Shown here: one piece after another, positions 1 to 10,580 of the stretch
Layout of the letters: each line of letters starts with the position of its first letter
Numbering within the stretch: position 1 is the stretch's first letter
NCBI GenBank assembly: GCA_007844125.1
Contig: CM017559.1
Span: 33,447,363 to 33,511,362, forward strand
Length of the DNA stretch: 64,000 bases
From: Sinonovacula constricta
Lineage: Eukaryota; Mollusca; Bivalvia; Cardiida; Solecurtidae
Direction of reading: 5' to 3'
Position numbers and translations under genes: made by a program
Notes under the pieces: generated by a model
Databases searched by the model: none
Told to the model about the DNA's origin: nothing
The model's input: the letters and a program-made list of their open reading frames with translations, nothing else

Positions 1-895
1 GGTATGCATCGTGATAAACAAGAGCTTTTTATTTCATATTGATATCTATAAGATTATTTCTATTTCAAAAGTTGTAATTATCTTGTTGATTATATTCCTT
101 GTAATTTTTTACAATTGTTTAACGTCAAATTTCCCGTATTGTCACTTTAAAAATAGAGCTTCTTATTCTACACATATTCCAAAGTGGTATTGAAGTTAAA
201 CCCAACAAAACGAAAAAAATAAAGTGGCTTAATATTTGTATTTGAAACATATGTTTAATAAGACGATCTAACCGCATTTGCAAACGGCAACATCTAGCTA
301 GCAAATTAATATAATATAGTTTCGCAAACATATTTCGATAACATTACGTGGCTATTATGAAAATCACAATCTTGATACGTATTGACATTTTATGGACAGT
401 TCTACAAAAATTAAATTAATTTAAAGTAAAATCGTGTGTATTTTGTGAAAACATATTGTAAAAAATGCATCGCTGGCATTGTTATCAAAGATGCCAAATA
501 AATGTAACTGCCTTTCAGGTAACGTTATGCAAAATTAAACGTATGTTCATCTTGTGATAATGCTAAAATATATTTAAGAGCGCATGTGGCGTAGTGGTAG
601 GTTCGCCGATTTGTAACTCCTCTGACTGTTTAGTCTCTTACTGTGTGGGTTTTGGCCCCGGTTCGGGCGGCGGACTTAATATTGGAAGGTATTTCAGCTG
701 ACTTGCGGTGCGCTAGCGGTCCTACCCAGACATTTGTTTGGTGTCTTTCTCCACCAAATAGATGAGCGTCGCTGTATTGATCTTAATTGGTCGCTGTGAT
801 GTATTTCCAAAAACCAAACAAAAAATATGTCATACTAATTCACTTACTAGACTGTCATAGTAATAATGGATGGCAACTTGACTCTTTGTTTTCAG
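1..895 (+). other. Intron of PPCDC, 5' end outside the window
   Basis: This is AT-rich non-coding sequence in front of the acceptor at 895. I searched it for the expected preceding exon (the family's DANTL block followed by a GICDNLL-like block) and did not see it, so that exon lies left of the window. The stretch holds one tRNA-derived SINE (582-829) and a short SINE-tail-like fragment at about 189-222 (GTTAAACCCAACAAAA). Confidence 0.6.
582..829 (+). repeat. tRNA-derived SINE, type 1
   Basis: The head has a box A-like TGGCGTAGTGGTAGGTTCG and a box B-like CCCCGGTTCGGG about 60 bases later, the two internal RNA polymerase III promoter elements of a tRNA. The body contains TTTCAGCTGACTTGCGGTG, CCTACCCAG, TTTCTCCACCAAAT and ATTGGTCGCTGTGATG, and ends in an A-rich tail (CCAAACAAAAAA). 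This layout matches tRNA-headed SINEs that I recognise from bivalve genomes. A fragment of the same body recurs at about 32668-32715. It lies in a PPCDC intron. Confidence 0.7.
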
Positions 896-1064
896 ACATG
901 CATTGTTCGAGCCTGGGACATCAAGAAACCATGCCTTTTTGCCCCCGCTATGAACACATGCATGTGGGAACACCCTGTGACGTCAGAACAGACGTCACTA
1001 CTCCGGAAATGGGGATACACAGAACTTCCGGTTGTTGAGAAAACACTAATTTGTGGAGATAAAG
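896..1064 (+). CDS. PPCDC: Phosphopantothenoylcysteine decarboxylase, penultimate coding exon
   Basis: This exon encodes part of the flavin-dependent enzyme that decarboxylates 4'-phosphopantothenoylcysteine to 4'-phosphopantetheine, the third step of coenzyme A synthesis in the cytosol. The sequence shows an acceptor (TTTTCAG just before 896), an open frame starting TCIVRAWD, the family signature PAMNTCMW (substrate-binding PxMNxxMW motif of the HFCD flavoprotein family), EHPVTSEQ, and ICGDKG, whose Cys corresponds to the catalytic Cys of the family. A GTGAAT donor follows at 1065. The exon starts in phase 0 and ends one base into a Gly codon, completed at 1631. The open frame continues upstream of 896 to an ATG at 866, but those residues do not match the family and precede a good acceptor, so I treat them as intron. 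Earlier exons (flavin-binding N-terminal half) are not in the window. Confidence 0.93.
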
Positions 1065-1630
1065 GTGAATTGTTTTTTTTTATGATTTTTTTTAAAATAT
1101 TTGTATACAAAAACGATAACTCATGTGTTTGTTCGAAAAGCCTTTTATGTAACTAACTTTGCGTACAATAACCTTATCCCCATAATCCTTATTTCATTGA
1201 GCCGTGCATTAGCGGAAAAGAACAACATGCAACAACACTTACACTTTTTTATCTTCTTTACGAATATGTCAATGTGCAATATCATTTTTCCATCACAACA
1301 GAAGCCCCCAAAAGGCATGTCATCACCCTTTGTAAAAAAGTTAAAATCCCTTTCTTGCAAACAAAATATACAATCATATACGATAGTTTTAGTAATAAAC
1401 TATTGTACTTTCCGCTTCTTCAGATGATTTGATGCAATAATCATTCCCGCCATAAGCATCTCTGTGTGTATGTGAAAAGTGATAAAGATCAATACATGTA
1501 TACACATTTCGCTGAGTTTAACAATCATCTAATGCTATTTTAACATAAATATATGTACAAAGTGATTGAAATCAAGATTACACGTTTTGTCTACGGTGTA
1601 CATGAATCTCAATTTCGTCTACAATTTCAG

Positions 1631-1710
1631 GCCTGGGTGCCATGGCAGAAGTATCTACCATAGTTGAAGCTGTGTTGGAAGCAAGGTTACAGATTCTTAC
1701 GGGTACATGA
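1631..1710 (+). CDS. PPCDC: Phosphopantothenoylcysteine decarboxylase, last coding exon
   Basis: The final coding exon begins after the acceptor ACAATTTCAG. It completes the split Gly codon and continues LGAMAEVSTIVEAVLEAR, ending at TGA 1708-1710. Joined to the preceding exon it gives CGDKGLGAMAE, the conserved C-terminal block of PPCDC that closes over the substrate and carries the catalytic Cys. The C-terminus is short (LQILTGT), as expected for the family. The intron between the two exons is 566 bp (1065-1630). A possible polyadenylation hexamer AATAAA lies at about 2152, but I cannot show that it is used. No stop or frameshift is visible in either exon, so the gene looks intact here. Confidence 0.92.
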
Positions 1711-2809
1711 CATCAGCAGATCACAAGATAACATTTTTATTCATCGCACATGTGCGTATATTTTTAGTATATACTATATTTAATGTCGCTGATTCTAGTA
1801 GTGGCGTAAGCAGAAAGGCTAAATTTTCTGCAGGATTCATGATCCTGCCAGAGTAGACCTTACTGAGCATAATAGACTATGAAGGAAACTTTGTAAATTA
1901 TCTTTGTCGTCAGCTCGATATTATTTATAAATGATTTGTAATTTATTATTTATTTATAAATGATGCAAACAATAATATGGTCATAATGTTGTACGCATGA
2001 CAACAGGTACTGTAAAGCGCATTCGGAACTCCTCGGGTAATATCGTCCTTGGGACAATCATCCCCCAGATGTATCTGGTGCAATAATACTAACAGAAATC
2101 ACGATCGTTTTGTTCGCCGGAAGTCTGAAGAAGAATATGTCTAAAATGTAAAATAAAGTTCGCAGAAAACATAAACACTGGCATTGTTTGACAGCTGTGT
2201 GCCTGCTGCGCTGGGTAAATTAAAAGTGGATGATTTATATTTAAAGCCACCACAAATTGAATTTTTACAGGCATCGTGCTGTAGTGAGCTGTCATTCGAA
2301 CTGTCATCTTTGTTTTGTCGTCTGTCACATAAGTAGTCCCATTTAGGGAAATGGCCGAGGTGGTCCGACTATCTACATACATCCGAGAGATAATTCGTGA
2401 TTATCCGAGGTGTTCCGATTGAGTAAAGTCTGCATACCTTGCAGAGTTAATCAGCAAACATGTTATTAACATCATAGAAAGTTTAATTTAGGCAGATTTA
2501 GAAGTAAGCATACATGTCTTATCTGTCAAACCGTCCTTGTAAATCAGACTTCTACAAGCATACAAATTGTCACAAATGAAATACAAAATATGCATACAAA
2601 ATAGTTATCAAATGGACATAGGCATCCTTATCTCAGGCATTGAATATTGTTAAGGTCACATACGAAGATAAGGAACAGGTGCAGCCAGATACCTTAAGAT
2701 AGCATCTTTAAATGGCATATAAATTCTGGCAATATTTTAACAGTTTTGGGGACAATTGTGATTCGCATAATCAAACTGCGTAATAAAACTATTGAGCTGT
2801 AAGTGCGCT
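1711..2809. other. Spacer downstream of PPCDC
   Basis: Probably the PPCDC 3' UTR and flanking spacer. It is AT-rich, with a short direct duplication around ATTTATAAATGAT near 1925-1965. A segment near 2350-2430 contains ATGGCCGAGGTGGTCCGA and CCGAGGTGTTCCGATTGAG, similar to TGACCGAGGTGTTCCATTTG near 26128; this may be a worn SINE fragment. No coding exon is recognised. Confidence 0.5.
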
Positions 2810-2811
2810 GT

Positions 2812-3135
2812 AGTTTGTTTGTTTATTGGGTTTTTCATCCCACTAACAATAATTCAGTTATCTGGAGACGGTGTCCACTTGAAGCAGATATAGTGCTGCC
2901 TTTACTGTGTAAAGCATGGCGTGAACACCTGGCATGATACCACACCCAGTTACATTCTCCGGACACCGGGCCAACCAGTCGTAGAATAACCCTTATATTT
3001 GCTTGAGCGTTAGCAAGCGAGCTTTACCACTTTTAAACGACTTTGGTATGTCACGACCCGGGATCGAGCCCGGGGTCTACCTACCTGGAGCCGACGCTCT
3101 ATCGATGGCGCTACCAGGAGTGCTGAAGTTGCAAG
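2812..3135 (-). repeat. tRNA-derived SINE, type 2, near full length
   Basis: On the minus strand a tRNA-like head starts near 3130: box A-like TAGCGCCATCGATAGAGCG, then CCCCGGGCTCGATCCCGGG containing a box B. The body continues through AAAGTCGTTTAAAAGTGG and GCTAACGCTCAAGCAAATA. It runs on to a stretch near 2815-2870 whose plus-strand text is TTTATTGGGTTTTTCATCCC. The first 125 or so bases (2993-3117) are shared with a second copy at 29528-29668 in the same orientation. This is not a functional tRNA gene, because the acceptor stem does not pair. Confidence 0.72.
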
Positions 3136-4382
3136 ATTAGGAAGGAATACAACGATTCCTTGAGAAGGGGTACTACGATACAAATAAACGTGAATAGTTC
3201 TCGTTATATGCAACTCTGATGTCATCATATAGTTAAACTGACCCAAAGAACAGCACATTTTAGATATTAGAATTATTGAAATTGACGGTATAAGAAGTTT
3301 CTTGTATTTTACATGCTCGTTACTTTTCCATAGTGGTTAAGGAACAAATGATTCAATTTTGATGAAAATCTGCAACAATTAATTTGTGTTTTTGATTAAC
3401 GCAAAGGAAACTATACTTCATGTTGAATATGTTTTTTTCTTCTTGTCATTTCACATTGTAAACCTTAGTTAGAAATCACACCTACAGTATATTGGGCCGA
3501 TTTCTGGATCTGTAACGTTTTAAATTTTAGGAAAATACATACCTACATACATGCATGCACCGACGCACACTCGCACCCAGGCACACACGCACACGCACAC
3601 ACACACACACACACACAAACAAACACTGTAGGTACATATACGATAGGCGAACTATTCCTTTACAACGAGCATTTTTCAAAGACAGACGCCGGAGACGTGT
3701 AAGTTGTCTTCACACACTTTAATTGTTGCAAGAACAAGTTCAGATCTGTCTATGTAAATGTTCAGTAAAACTCCCATATAGATTGTTTATACTAAATTTT
3801 ATTGAATTGCAGCGCTTTTGATAAATGGTTAGCGGCAGCGATATACGCTTTACAATGTGGTTTCTGTCTTTCTAATATGTCTTTCTAATATAACCACATC
3901 GGCCGTTTTCCATAATTCACTGGATTTTGCTTGTTGTGAAAATGGCCGAGGAGTGCTTTCTCCCGTAAACATATTATGCCTTACAAATTAATACTCGTAT
4001 AATATATGTCCAGTCGGAATTGTGACGATAACTGCTAGCGAGTGGTCTCCCTTCCTCAGGATGAAATTCTATGGTTTAAATAAGCCATTCATAAGGTTCA
4101 TTACATAGTTTGTTGAGTTCAAATACTGCATGTATTGTTTTAAAGGACCTCCTTGTAGGTAAGTAAGTTGTATTTGAGACGATAATGACTCAATATCATT
4201 GCAATAAACCAGTTTCGAAATTCAGAATGACTAGAATGCTCATGTCAGTGACTGATTTCACGATGAAGCTAAGTTTTCTGAGCAAAAAAGCCAAGTTGTT
4301 AAGATTCATTTTTTTAGTTTAGTTTTTGAATTATATCGCAGCAACACAAATATGGTCATGGTAGGGACATCTGGCTTTTATT
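3136..4382. other. AT-rich spacer
   Basis: No exon or element is recognised apart from the CA-rich microsatellite at 3565-3626. The text GAAAATGGCCGAGGAGTG near 3940 echoes the fragments near 2350 and 26125. Confidence 0.5.
3565..3626. repeat. CA microsatellite
   Basis: An imperfect CA/CG-interrupted stretch leads into an uninterrupted (CA) run from about 3596 to 3617, then AAACAAACA. It is a simple repeat with no sign of function. Confidence 0.9.
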
Positions 4383-4535
4383 CGTGGAGGAAAACCCCCA
4401 ATACCATTCCGGCTGGAGGACTTCGCCAGGTAAAATGTCGCTCCGTTCGAAACTCGAACCTACGCAGTTAGGGAAAAGAAGACAGAGAACTTACTGGTCA
4501 GAGACTTTACCAACTCGGCCAAGGGTGCCCCATAT
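4383..4535 (-). repeat. tRNA-derived SINE, type 3 (Leu/Ser-like head)
   Basis: On the minus strand the head reads TTGGCCGAGTTGGTAAAGTC (box A-like), followed about 50 bases later by GTAGGTTCGAGTTTCGAACG (box B-like). The long spacing and the GGCCGAGTTGGT text resemble a class II tRNA. The body continues to GGGGGTTTTCCTCCACGAAT near 4385. The 62-residue plus-strand reading frame here is an accident of the SINE. Confidence 0.65.
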
Positions 4536-4650
4536 TATTTTGTCGTACACTATAATGAAATATGATAAATAATAAAATATTAACATTCTTAAAATATTTT
4601 AAACTGAACTTAAAATGTTATTAGTTTTTGACAAATCTAACTTGGACTAT

Positions 4651-6952
4651 CATTCATAAGGTTGCCTTTTTAGTTGGATGGTCGAAATAATGCATTCATA
4701 AGGTTGCCTTTTTATTAGGTTGTTCGAAACAATTCGTTCTCAAGGTTGCCTCTTTAGTAGGAAGATCGAAACAATTCATTCACAAGGTTACCTCTTTAGG
4801 AGGATGGTCGAAACAATTCATTCACAAGGTTGCCTTTTTAGTTGGATGGTCGAAACAATTCATTCACAAGGTTGCCTTTTTAGTTGGATGGTCGAAACAA
4901 TTCATTCACAAGGTTGCCTCTTTAGGAGGATGGTCGAAACAATTCATTCACAAGGTTGCCTCTTTAGGAGGATGGTCGAAACAATTCATTCACAAGGTTG
5001 CCTCTTTAGTAGGATGGTGGAAACAATTCATTCACAAGGTTGCCTCTTTAGGAGGATGGTCGAAACAATTCATTCACAAGGTTGCCTCTTTAGGAGGATG
5101 GTCGAAACAATTCATTCACAAGGTTGTCTTTTTAGTTGGATGGTCGAAACAATTCATTCACAAGGTTGCCTTTTTAGTTGGATGGTCGAAACAATTCATT
5201 CACAAGGTTGCCTCATTAGGAGGATGATCCACTCTTTAGTAGGATTGTCGAAACAATTCATTCACAAGGTTGCCTCTTTAGTTGGATGGTCGAAACAATT
5301 CATTCACAAGGTTGCCTCTTTAGTTGGATGGTCAAAACAATTCATTCACAAGTTTGCCTCTCTAGTAGGATGGTCAAAACAGTTCATTCACAAGGTTACC
5401 TCTTTAGTTGGATGGTCGAAACAATTCATTCACAAGGTTGCCTCTTTAGTAGGATGGTCAAAACAATTCATTCACAAGGTTACCTCTTTAGGAGGATGGT
5501 CCACTCTTTAGTAGGATTGTCGAAACAATTCATTCACAAGGTTGCCTCTTTAGTTGGATGGTCGAAACAATTCATTCACAAGGTTGCCTCTTTAGGAGGA
5601 TGGTCCACTCTTTAGTAGGATTGTCGAAACAATTCATTCACAAGGTTGCCTCTTTAGTTGGATGGTCGAAACAATTCATTCACAAGGTTGCCTCTTTAGT
5701 TGGATGGTCAAAACAATTCATTCACAAGTTTGCCTCTCTAGTAGGATGGTCAAAACAATTCATTCACAAGGTTACCTCTTTAGTTGGATGGTCGAAACAA
5801 TTCATTCACAAGGTTGCCTCTTTAGTAGGATGGTCGAAACAATTCATTTACAAGGTTGCCTCTTTAGCAGGATGGTCAAAACAATTCATTAACAAAGTTG
5901 TATTTAGGAGGATGGTCGAAACAATTCATTCACAAGGTTGCCTCTTTAGTAGGATGGTCGATACAATTCATTCACAAGGTTGCCTCTTTAGTAGGATGGC
6001 CGAAACAATTCATCCACAAGGTTGCCTCTTCAGAAGGATGGTCGAAACAATTCATTCACAAGGTTGCCTCTTTAGGACGATGGTCGATACAATTCATTCA
6101 CAACGTTGCCTCTTCAGAAGGATGGTCAAAACAGTTCATTCACAAGGTTGCCTCTTTAGGACGATGGTCGATACAATTCATTCACAAGGTTGCCTCTTCA
6201 GTAGGATGGTCGAAACAATTCACTCACGAGGTTGCCTCTTTAGTAGGATGGTCGAAACAATTCACTCACGAGGTTGCCTCTTTAGTAGGATGGCCGAAAC
6301 AATTCATTCTCGAGGTTGCCTCTTTAGAAGGATGGTCGAAACAATTCATTCACAAGGTTGCCTCTTCAGTAGGATGGTCGAAACAATTCATTCTCAAGGT
6401 TGCCTTTTTAGTAGGATGGCCGAAACAATTCATTCTCAAGGTTGCCTCTTTAGGAGGATGGTCGAAACAATTCATTCACAAGGTTGCCTCTTCAGTAGGA
6501 TAGTCGAAACAATTCACTCACGAGGTTGCCTCTTTAGTATGATGGCCGAAACAATTCATTCACAAGGTTGCCTCTTCAGTAGGATGGTCAATACAATTCA
6601 TTCACAAGGTTGCCTCTTTAGGAGGATGGTCGAAACAATTCATTCACAAGGTTGCCTCTTTAGGAGGATGGTCGATACAATTCATTCACAAGGTTGCCTT
6701 TTTAGTAGGATGGTCAATACAATGCATTCCATAGGTTGCCTCTTTAGTAGGATGGTCGAATCAATTCATTCACAAGGTTGCCTCTTTAGGAGGATGGTCG
6801 ATACAATGCATTCACAAGGTTGCCTCTTTAGTAGGATGGTCGATACAATTCATTCACAAGGTTGCCTCTTTAGTAGGATGGTCTAAACAATTCATTCACA
6901 AGGCTGCCTTTTTAGTAGGATGGTCTACTTTTTAGTAGGATGGCCGAAACCA
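4651..6952. repeat. 42-bp minisatellite, about 55 units
   Basis: A 42-bp unit is repeated head to tail over 2.3 kb; a typical unit contains AACAATTCATTCACAAGG and TTGCCTCTTTAGGAGGATGG. Variation is concentrated at a few sites (GTTGG, GTAGG or GGAGG before ATGG; TCGAAAC, TCAAAAC or TCGATAC after it). Because 42 is divisible by 3, two plus-strand frames stay open for long stretches, repeating MVETIHSQGCLFRR and GWSKQFIHKVASLV, while the third plus frame has a stop in almost every unit. Truncated 20-bp units (CCACTCTTTAGTAGGATTGT at 5229, 5501 and 5605, and a similar one near 6925) shift the frame. I regard it as a tandem repeat, not a gene. Confidence 0.95.
5227..5850. repeat. Higher-order duplication inside the minisatellite
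   Basis: A block starting at about 5228 (truncated unit, then two GTTGGATGG units, a distinctive unit with AAGTTTGCCTCTCTAGTAGG, then a TTACC unit) recurs at about 5604 with nearly the same order of variants, 376 bp later. A shorter partial recurrence starts at 5500. The shared order of rare variants shows that whole blocks of units were duplicated recently. Confidence 0.8.
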
Positions 6953-8939
6953 TGCAGGCACATCCATTTGAAACTCTTAAACAGAAATTGCAGCAAGTTC
7001 AGCGAGATGAAAATGTCGTACTTGAGCACTCTTGTCCACAGCAAAGTCACTTTTTTCGAAGCAATTATAAACTGTGTTACTTTGCAGTTTATAGTTGTTG
7101 GACATGGTGTTATTCGAAAGCCCACGTTGTTTTTTGTTCGCTTACCACGTATCATGTTTCAGTAATGTTTATAAAACATAAATGTAAATGATTAAAACAT
7201 ATATAAACTTTATGCGGATAAGTTTAAAATTGTAATTCAATTATATATTATATCATTTTGAGCTGCCACTGGTTTCTAGTTCCTGTTTGCGAGGCGCCTG
7301 GGGAAAATGGTATGTTACCTTATTCATACCAACTCCCTGACTTTAAAGTATTTGTTACACGTCTGCCTTTGATATCAATTTTGACAAGCATTTATACTGT
7401 ATTGAGCCTTCTTGAAAATTCGAGTGTCTGGAATGTCTGTATAGATTGTTGAGTAATTGAATTTCGCTTCTTTATGTTTTCGTTTTTCTTTACGTCAATA
7501 AGAAATATTTTAAATGTGCCCGGTAGTTTGCTTTTAAATAATTAATCCATTATACACATGTTTTTAAAAACATCTTTTAGCAAATACTAGTGGATTTCAT
7601 GTTAAACAGCATTACCTGTATCAGTTTATTTTGCATTTAGTCGAAATGTGTGTTGTTATTTGTAAAATCAGCTTAAAGTCTTGAGGACTAGTATTTTAGA
7701 AACAAAGACTAAACGCCAATCTTACAGTAATTTATTGTACAATCATTCCTTATTTGTTACATAACTAACATACTCGAAGACAAACGTAAACAGCAAATTA
7801 CATTTTCAGATTTATCTCTAGACATGAATTCAGCTTCAACCACAGGCATGGAACTCATAATTATAACAAAGGAAGTAAACAGAGTAATAATAAAATTAAA
7901 TACTTCAAGAATCTGAGACGAACGCACATTTTAATATCACGCCCGGTGATTGCAACATGCAGTATAGAGTAAAAGTAGCTCTACAAATGCTTCATGTGGT
8001 CCTCGACCTCATTAAAATACTGTTGCTGGGACAATAAATCCTACAAATAGACATATACACAACCTTAAAATGCACAGAAAAGCTAATGTTTATACCAGAA
8101 AGTGTTTATTAAATGACAAGTTCTGAATCTAGGATCCCCTAGTATTTTTAAAACATTCATCCCATGATATAAACCATTTGTAAGATCCCCTTGACACCAA
8201 CCAAAAAGACGCTGACGTTTGTGCCATTCCAAAGACTTGCAAATATGTTGCACAAATACCCGCCCCCGACCTACGCCCCAAGAAATTTTGGCCCTCAAAT
8301 GTGCCTTCATTTTAGCTAGAAAATAACGTTTATTTCAGACGTTTTCTGTCCTGTTTACTGCTAACAAAGTGAGCAAAATACTAGATGGAACAGCTATTTA
8401 GGTAGTCTTAAAGCGATGCAACTGCTGTGTGCATACACTGCCGTAATTTGGTAAAAATACCATAATAAACACAACGCCAATATACATAGGTCTATATTTT
8501 ATACAGTTTTTATATTTTTGACGATACTTCATCTTGCAGAGAGACCCAAAGTGTTGCATTACTATAACCTCAATATATGCCATTTTGCCACCTTCCTTGC
8601 AATTTTTGAAAGAAAGAAACTGAACAATTTATCAAATGGTAAATACATTACAACCTAAAGACCAACGAGGTTTCTTAATGCACTGATTGAGTTAACATGC
8701 AAAAACTCCATCGCAGCATAACCTTTTGCCAATTGTATAGTGCAGTGTTAATTCTTGCTTTCTAGTTTAACACTTAAACACAGTAATCGCCAACCTCCAA
8801 ATATATAGAAAATCGAAAATAGTTTCACATTTACTGTTCAACAACCGTGACTTAACATTTTATTTTTTACTTTGTTTAATTGTTATTTATCTACAATTAT
8901 CGGCATTGTTTTTGATCTTAAATTTGATCAATGTTGCCT
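6953..8939. other. AT-rich spacer
   Basis: No gene is recognised. A short text near 7282-7310 (CCTGTTTGCGAGGCGCC followed by a GGGGAAAATGG-like stretch) recurs in diverged form near 39865-39895, with weak similarity continuing about 100 bp beyond, so both may be pieces of one old dispersed repeat. A 75-codon minus-strand frame at 8083-8310 matches no family that I know. Confidence 0.45.
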
Positions 8940-9255
8940 TTAATGTAGAAGGCAATATTTCTAATGACAGAGAACAGCCCTGTGGGCACACACGTTTATA
9001 ATTTAAGCACTCTTGGAATATGTGGTAGCTTTGAACACACAATGGATATTAGCCAGCTCATTGAAACATCGAGTCTAATCAAAATTGACCAGTTGTCTGG
9101 CATGACCTGGCGAATGCATATGAAACAGTTTCTTACGCTCGCTTTTAGACTTTCTCTGAAATAGAACCTTGGTTCCGATAGCTTCCTGAGTTTAGCCGGT
9201 AGCTACGACAAGGACATCAACATCCGCTTTTCTACCAGATACTTCACATGTCCCG
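8940..9255 (+). pseudogene. Probable decayed cadherin-repeat fragment
   Basis: The frame through 8964 reads TENSPVGTHVYNLS, the typical first strand of an extracellular cadherin repeat (ENxPVGTxV). It is followed at the expected distance by SLIKIDQLSG (usual pattern FxIDxxTGxI) and FLTLAFRLS (usual YxLTVxAxD). A TAG interrupts the frame at 9162-9164. Beyond it the same frame has DSFLSLAG and then DKDINIRFSTRYF, which resembles the inter-repeat linker DxNDNxPxF and the start of a next repeat. The calcium-binding LDRE motif is missing. If this reading is right, it is a relic of a cadherin exon or a processed copy. The alternative is a chance resemblance, since similarity is spread over short motifs. 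Confidence 0.38.
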
Positions 9256-9857
9256 GAGTCAGCTGCAGAAATGAATTATGGCCGGATGGTCTGTCTCTGT
9301 TATCCTGTACATTGGTGCAATAAATCTACGTCATCAAATGGGCAGTATCAAGGAAGTCAAGAATCTCCATCTTGGAAAAATTGCATTCTATGACGAAAAC
9401 TCAATTGCAAAGGTTCATTGAATATTACCACTATTTAATATTGATCAAAATGAATTTCTTGACGGAATTATATCGCATAAAACTTTTATTTTGGGTCCTA
9501 GTATACACATGCAATTGAAATTATTAAATTCAAATTACTAGTAATTCCGAGTTTCAGATGAACAGAAATACTTGTATACCGCTTATTTCTAATACATACG
9601 CATTCACTGTGCTTTGGCTATTGCTGGAGGGATTGGTATGGAAAATAATTTCTGGAAATATTAAGTGCTGTTTACTTTATAATTTGTTTGCATCATTCAA
9701 TGTACTTTTAAACGGCCTTGTTTAAATTGATTTTGCTTAAAGTGACATGCATTTTTGCAAATACAGAGGCAATTTTGTTCAATTGCAGTACCAGTCAAAT
9801 TTCTGATTACTCTATTTGGAATTGATTTTATTCATCGGTCCATTCTTTGCTACATTT

Positions 9858-9897
9858 CTGATGATGATTATGATGGCGACGATGATGATGATGATAG
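9858..9897. repeat. GAT trinucleotide repeat
   Basis: An imperfect (GAT)n run, including GACGATGATGATGATGATAG. It would read as poly-Asp in one frame, but no gene context supports coding. Confidence 0.75.
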
Positions 9898-10369
9898 TGT
9901 AATTTACATGTTGCCCTTTAGCCTTTCATTGGTGTTTGCGAGATAAAATACATTAGCAAAATCTAAAGTGTTCACAAGTCTTCAAATAAAAACGCGTAGG
10001 TTTTCGACATAGCAGTAGAAATCGTCATAAATTCCCACTTTGATTTCAATTGCTGTATAACACTTTCGTGATAGTGAATGCTTCTCGAAATGCCTTATTA
10101 GTTTTTAAGAATTTTAAAGGATTTTTTATAGATACACATTTTTGAAAGAACGTAATCGATTTTATAAATATAATCTTGCGTGTTTTACAAAACAGTGTTT
10201 CTCTTTCGGTAGTTTAACCATTTTTTCATACATTTTCCTTTCATAACATATTTGTTACTTTGTTTCTTTTATTTCATTTACGAAAACAATTTACAATTTG
10301 CATTGTTTTAAGTTTTCGTGGAAACGTAAAGCAGTCAAATGACAATATTAAAAAATAAAATACAACTGA

Positions 10370-10580
10370 AACAAACCTAGGATAAAGTACATCTAAATAC
10401 GATTGTTCAAGTTCGCCTGATTGTCTTTTCAGTTTCTTGTTTAGATTTATTTTCCCTGCCACACAAGGTGAGATATCAGCCTACGCCATTGAATAAATCA
10501 CAATATTAAATTCATCCTCGACAGTTGGGCAACGAAGCTGTTCGGTTTTCAGGATATGTAGACATCTCTGTTAAAGAACT
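10370..10580. repeat. Dispersed repeat, copy 1 (partner at 23395)
   Basis: Shares an ordered series of short blocks with 23395-23600: AAAGTACATCTA, ATACGAT, TTCGCxTxATTG, CAGCCTACGCCATTGAATAA (CTGCCTACGCCATGGAATAA in the other copy), then a GTTTTC-GGATAT block followed by a CTCT stretch. Both copies are diverged. The repeat type is not known to me. Confidence 0.55.

Noticed and set aside
866..895. Extending the PPCDC exon upstream to the ATG at 866
   Set aside because: The ten extra residues do not match the family and lie before a good acceptor (TTTTCAG) at exactly the family's exon boundary.
4720..6886. Long plus-strand frames of 263 and 442 codons as a repeat protein gene
   Set aside because: The frames follow from a 42-bp unit without stops. 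They overlap each other in two frames, switch at 20-bp truncated units, and have no flanking exon, start context or non-repeat domain.
4651..6952. CRISPR array
   Set aside because: Units are contiguous with no unique spacers, and the genome is eukaryotic.
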